Part shown: positions 32,451 through 36,250 of the stretch, one piece after another
How positions within the stretch are numbered: position 1 is the stretch's first letter
How the letters are laid out: every line of letters begins with the position of its first letter
Assembly (NCBI GenBank): GCA_007695045.1
Contig: REEP01000072.1
Span: forward strand, 1 to 36,250
Length of the DNA stretch: 36,250 nt
Direction: 5' to 3'
From: Rhodospirillales bacterium
GTDB taxonomy: Bacteria; Pseudomonadota; Alphaproteobacteria; Rhodospirillales; Defluviicoccaceae
The notes under the pieces: generated by a model
What the model was told of the DNA's origin: nothing
Database searches by the model: none
What the model saw: only the letters and a program-made list of their open reading frames with translations
Made by a program: the position numbers and the translations under genes

Positions 32451-35400
32451 GCTTCAATGAGGCCGCGGCATTACTGCCGCGGATATGTCTGACGTTCCGC
32501 TTCCGTACCCCCCGCCAACCCCCCGCTTCAATGAGGCCGCGGCATTACTGCCGCGGATATGGAAGTAACATTGAGACAGGAAATCCCGCAACTAAGTGCT
32601 TCAATGAGGCCGCGGCATTACTGCCGCGGATATGGCGCCAACCCCTCCGGCACGAACCCCAAGCGCCTCGCGCTTCAATGAGGCCGCGGCATTACTGCCG
32701 CGGATATGGTCGCGGCGCCACATCACCTCGCCCACCGACCACCCCCGCTTCAATGAGGCCGCGGCATTACTGCCGCGGATATGAAGGGGGCGCGATTGGT
32801 GCTCATTACGCACTCTTGATTTCGCTTCAATGAGGCCGCGGCATTACTGCCGCGGATATGCGGCATGGGCTGGGCGCTGACCGAGGAGCGGGTAACCGCT
32901 TCAATGAGGCCGCGGCATTACTGCCGCGGATATGCAAGGGCCGCCAGGACACCCTCGACAACTCCGCCGGCTTCAATGAGGCCGCGGCATTACTGCCGCG
33001 GATATGCGCCACGGTCTCCCCCTCCAGGTGCCCCAGCCCGGAGCTTCAATGAGGCCGCGGCATTACTGCCGCGGATATGGTTCCATCTGAATTAAACGAT
33101 ACACCGCGTCCAGTACCTGGCTTCAATGAGGCCGCGGCATTACTGCCGCGGATATGGGCCATTGATAGATACTATCAATGGCCCCATGTTACGTGCTTCA
33201 ATGAGGCCGCGGCATTACTGCCGCGGATATGGCGTACATGAAGGGGGCAAACCTGCGAGGGGCGTACATGCTTCAATGAGGCCGCGGCATTACTGCCGCG
33301 GATATGTTAGAAAAGGTCTCATTAATATGGGCTTACCAGCAGAGCTTCAATGAGGCCGCGGCATTACTGCCGCAGATATGGTATTGTCACAACGCCTTAC
33401 TAACCGCCTATTGATGTGGCTTCAATGAGGCCGCGGCATTACTGCCGCGGATATGTTGAGCGACTGGACGCCGCATCGCTGGCGGCGCGAATGCTTCAAT
33501 GAGGCCGCGGCATTACTGCCGCGGATATGGTTGCGTTTTGCCTGATGGCGCTTAAGATTGCGCGGTTGCTTCAATGAGGCCGCGGCATTACTGCCGCGGA
33601 TATGAACCGGCTCGCCCGAACTGACCACCCGCAAATACGGCACGCTTCAATGAGGCCGCGGCATTACTGCCGCGGATATGAAGCCACGAAAATCTGGGGG
33701 CTGGTCGGGATACAAGCTTCAATGAGGCCGCGGCATTACTGCCGCGGATATGTCCAACGTTTCACAGACATTCGCTTCGAAACAGGAGACGCTTCAATGA
33801 GGCCGCGGCATTACTGCCGCGGATATGAACAATGTCTACCTTCCCACTATCCTCTGACCAAGAGGCTTCAATGAGGCCGCGGCATTACTGCCGCGGATAT
33901 GACGCCCGTCCGGCCGACACCGGCCCGCCCGATGCCCGAGCTTCAATGAGGCCGCGGCATTACTGCCGCGGATATGACCCAAGCGCCGCGCATCATTGAT
34001 GGTCGGTTCGTTCTGGCTTCAATGAGGCCGCGGCATTACTGCCGCGGATATGGGCGGCTTGGTGAAGCCAGCTACGAGTACATCGCCATGCTTCAATGAG
34101 GCCGCGGCATTACTGCCGCGGATATGCGGGGAGTTCGTCATCGAGGGCTCGGCGGACGGCGGGTGCTTCAATGAGGCCGCGGCATTACTGCCGCGGATAT
34201 GACTACCGCTCGATCCCGGTGCCACGTCCAGTCATTCCCGCTTCAATGAGGCCGCGGCATTACTGCCGCGGATATGTCGGCACCAGCATCGGCGGCACCG
34301 CCCTCACGGTAGGGCTTCAATGAGGCCGCGGCATTACTGCCGCGGATATGCTTCATGACCCCCCTGGGGGCGGCATCGCACTTTGGGCTTCAATGAGGCC
34401 GCGGCATTACTGCCGCGGATATGCGCCGCTACAGCACCACACCTCGTGCGCCGCCATAGCGCTTCAATGAGGCCGCGGCATTACTGCCGCGGATATGGGC
34501 GTTGATGGAAGGTGATCGCGTTGTCATAGCTGAGGCTTCAATGAGGCCGCGGCATTACTGCCGCGGATATGGGTGAACACAACTCACTTCGGAGTCGCCG
34601 AAGTGATCGCTTCAATGAGGCCGCGGCATTACTGCCGCGGATATGGTTGGTTCTGGTGACGAGCGGATAATTGAGGGCATAGGCTTCAATGAGGCCGCGG
34701 CATTACTGCCGCGGATATGCGCGTCTTGATCGCCGCCTACCGACAGGTCTACGCCGAGGCGCTTCAATGAGGCCGCGGCATTACTGCCGCGGATATGAGG
34801 ATGGCCCGGCCCGTGGCTTGTCGTGGCATCCGGGCTTCAATGAGGCCGCGGCATTACTGCCGCGGATATGATGCCGTCAGTTGGGCGGGCTCGCTTTGGA
34901 TCGCTCAGCTTCAATGAGGCCGCGGCATTACTGCCGCGGATATGGCGCCGCACAGCAACCAGGAGGAAATAATGGCACGAAGCTTCAATGAGGCCGCGGC
35001 ATTACTGCCGCGGATATGTCCTTCCCGTTTTCACCGTCGCGGCCAGGGACGCCGGCTGCTTCAATGAGGCCGCGGCATTACTGCCGCGGATATGTGGTAG
35101 ATATAAGTAGGTCCTTTTATGAATTTCACATATGCTTCAATGAGGCCGCGGCATTACTGCCGCGGATATGTTCTGCTGATGCACGTCCAGTTTCATCAGC
35201 ATCAAACAGCTTCAATGAGGCCGCGGCATTACTGCCGCGGATATGCTCGCCGACCTTGACCACTTCGCACATTGTGCCGTTGTGCTTCAATGAGGCCGCG
35301 GCATTACTGCCGCGGATATGCGGCGTCAGATGTGGATTATCCACACTGAAAATAACCGGCTTCAATGAGGCCGCGGCATTACTGCCGCGGATATGTTGTG

Positions 35401-35840
35401 CCTATGCCCGGACCGGCATTGATCGCTTGCGTGCTTCAATGAGGCCGCGGCATTACTGCCGCGGATATGGTTATACTCAGTTGACTGGTGCAGATACTTA
35501 CTACATGCTTCAATGAGGCCGCGGCATTACTGCCGCGGATATGACGTTGACCATGAAGAGCCTTATCCTCATCATCTTGCAGCTTCAATGAGGCCGCGGC
35601 ATTACTGCCGCGGATATGGCTGGAGTAGATGGGAGAGGTAGGCGGTCACCTGGGCGCTTCAATGAGGCCGCGGCATTACTGCCGCGGATATGTGGTGTTT
35701 TATGAGTTTTTTCTTCCCAGCACACTTTAGCTTCAATGAGGCCGCGGCATTACTGCCGCGGATATGTTTCCGCCGTCATTCACTGAGCTAGCAGCATTAG
35801 CTCGCTTCAATGAGGCCGCGGCATTACTGCCGCGGATATG
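32451..35840 (-). CRISPR. CRISPR array 2: 46 repeats of 37 bp, 45 spacers
   Basis: Regular units of 72-77 bp, with the first repeat at 32451-32487 and the last at 35804-35840. On the minus strand the repeat begins CATATCCGCGGCAGTAATG, contains a perfect 8-bp stem (CCGCGGCA/TGCCGCGG) with a 4-nt loop, and ends in ATTGAAGC, close to the common ATTGAAAC handle. This indicates leftward transcription. All repeats are identical except the one at 33344-33380 (CCGCAGATATG). The repeat shares no similarity with array 1. The nearest adaptation gene is the partial cas2 to the right, so ownership by a second system is likely. Confidence 0.96.
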
Positions 35841-36089
35841 AGCCTGCTCGCAAGCCCTGTCAGCATAAGCGGATTTGGCGCCCCTTGCGAGCGCTGAATG
35901 ACGAGCGTCCGGTATCGCCCCCGCGGTCGCCGTCCGAAGTCATCCACGATATCCAACAGCATTGCCACGTCAGTACCTTAGCACAATGCGAGCGGTGCGG
36001 GGAGATCCGTCGCCACTGGAGCGCTCGCCCGACCGCGGCGAGCCCTGCCGTACCATGGTTTCCCACCGTCCCCGTGTCACAGCGACCGA
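35841..36089 (-). promoter_or_regulatory. Probable leader of array 2
   Basis: The roughly 250 bp between the second cas2 stop and the first repeat of array 2 (reading leftward) has no convincing gene. GCTCGCAAG (35846-35854) and CTTGCGAGC (35884-35892) form a perfect 9-bp inverted repeat starting 5 bp from the array edge. On the minus strand a TATGCT hexamer between the arms could be a -10 element. Leader identity follows from repeat orientation and cas2 position. Confidence 0.5.
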
Positions 36090-36250
36090 TCAGACGATGA
36101 TGGCTTCCCGGCGCACCTGCGCATACGCCTTGCCGATGCTTTCCACCCGCAACTCTACGCGATCGACGGTGCCGAGGTCGAGGATCAGGACATGATCCTG
36201 GTTGTGGTTCACCACCTCGCGGATTGCCGCCACCAGCTCCACCCGGCGCC
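36090..36250 (-). CDS. cas2: Second Cas2, C-terminal part (runs off the window)
   Basis: The minus-strand frame entering from the right edge gives about 52 residues ending at TGA 36092-36090: RRVELVAAIREVVNHNQDHV, then LILDLGTVDRVELRVESIG and KAYAQVRREAIIV. The DQVLxxDLG strand followed by ESIGKAY and a hydrophobic end matches Cas2 C-termini of the type found beside type I and III arrays. It differs completely from the cas2 at 20057-20347. It implies a second adaptation module to the right, transcribed towards array 2. Confidence 0.65.
   Translation of the reverse strand, partial: RRVELVAAIREVVNHNQDHVLILDLGTVDRVELRVESIGKAYAQVRREAIIV

Noticed and set aside
32110-32460. 116-codon + strand frame beside array 2
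   Set aside because: It is antisense to the readable SDR fragment and runs into the first repeat.
32440-35840. Many 60-170-codon open frames with repeating RPRHYCRGY or NEAAALLPRI motifs
   Set aside because: They are translations of the CRISPR repeats in array 2, not proteins.

Overview
The window is GC-rich chromosomal DNA with long overlapping genes, GTG/TTG starts and typical alphaproteobacterial protein vocabulary, so a GC-rich alphaproteobacterium (perhaps Rhodospirillales-like) is my inference. No ribosomal or tRNA gene is present to confirm it. Almost everything here is antiviral defence, so the window looks like a defence island.

Left part (1-16749, all + strand): a class 1 DISARM system. 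It has drmD (SNF2-type helicase) and drmMI (adenine methylase), then a 3.9-kb block of accessory genes, then drmA (helicase) and drmB (DUF1998). The accessory block holds a decayed toxin with a surviving HigA antitoxin, an AT-rich four-helix membrane protein gene, a truncated DUF4258 gene with its DUF2283 partner, and an XRE-ImmA/IrrE regulator plus a PIN-like protein. The XRE-ImmA and PIN-like genes are joined to drmA-drmB by a 7-bp gap and two ATGA overlaps, so one operator-bearing promoter may serve all four. No phospholipase-D gene (drmC) is visible.

Middle and right (17319-32028): a type III CRISPR-Cas locus. On the minus strand, cas10 and three multidomain RAMP genes form one overlapping operon that ends in a DHH-motif phosphoesterase-like gene. 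A second minus-strand set is RT-cas1 fusion, cas2 and cas6. A five-repeat array lies between the two sets. A + strand CorA-family membrane protein converges on cas6. Cas10 has no visible HD nuclease, CorA is a membrane effector, and the DHH protein could be a signal-degrading enzyme. Together this fits a SAM-AMP-type signalling circuit like the one described for the Bacteroides fragilis type III-B system, here combined with reverse-transcriptase-based spacer capture and an unusual RAMP set.

Right end (32137-36250): an SDR pseudogene, a 46-repeat array with a completely different repeat, its probable leader, and the 3' end of a second cas2 gene running off the window. This suggests a second CRISPR-Cas locus to the right. 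In both arrays the predicted crRNA strand is antisense to sequence that reads as coding, including gene-start regions, as expected for RNA targeting.
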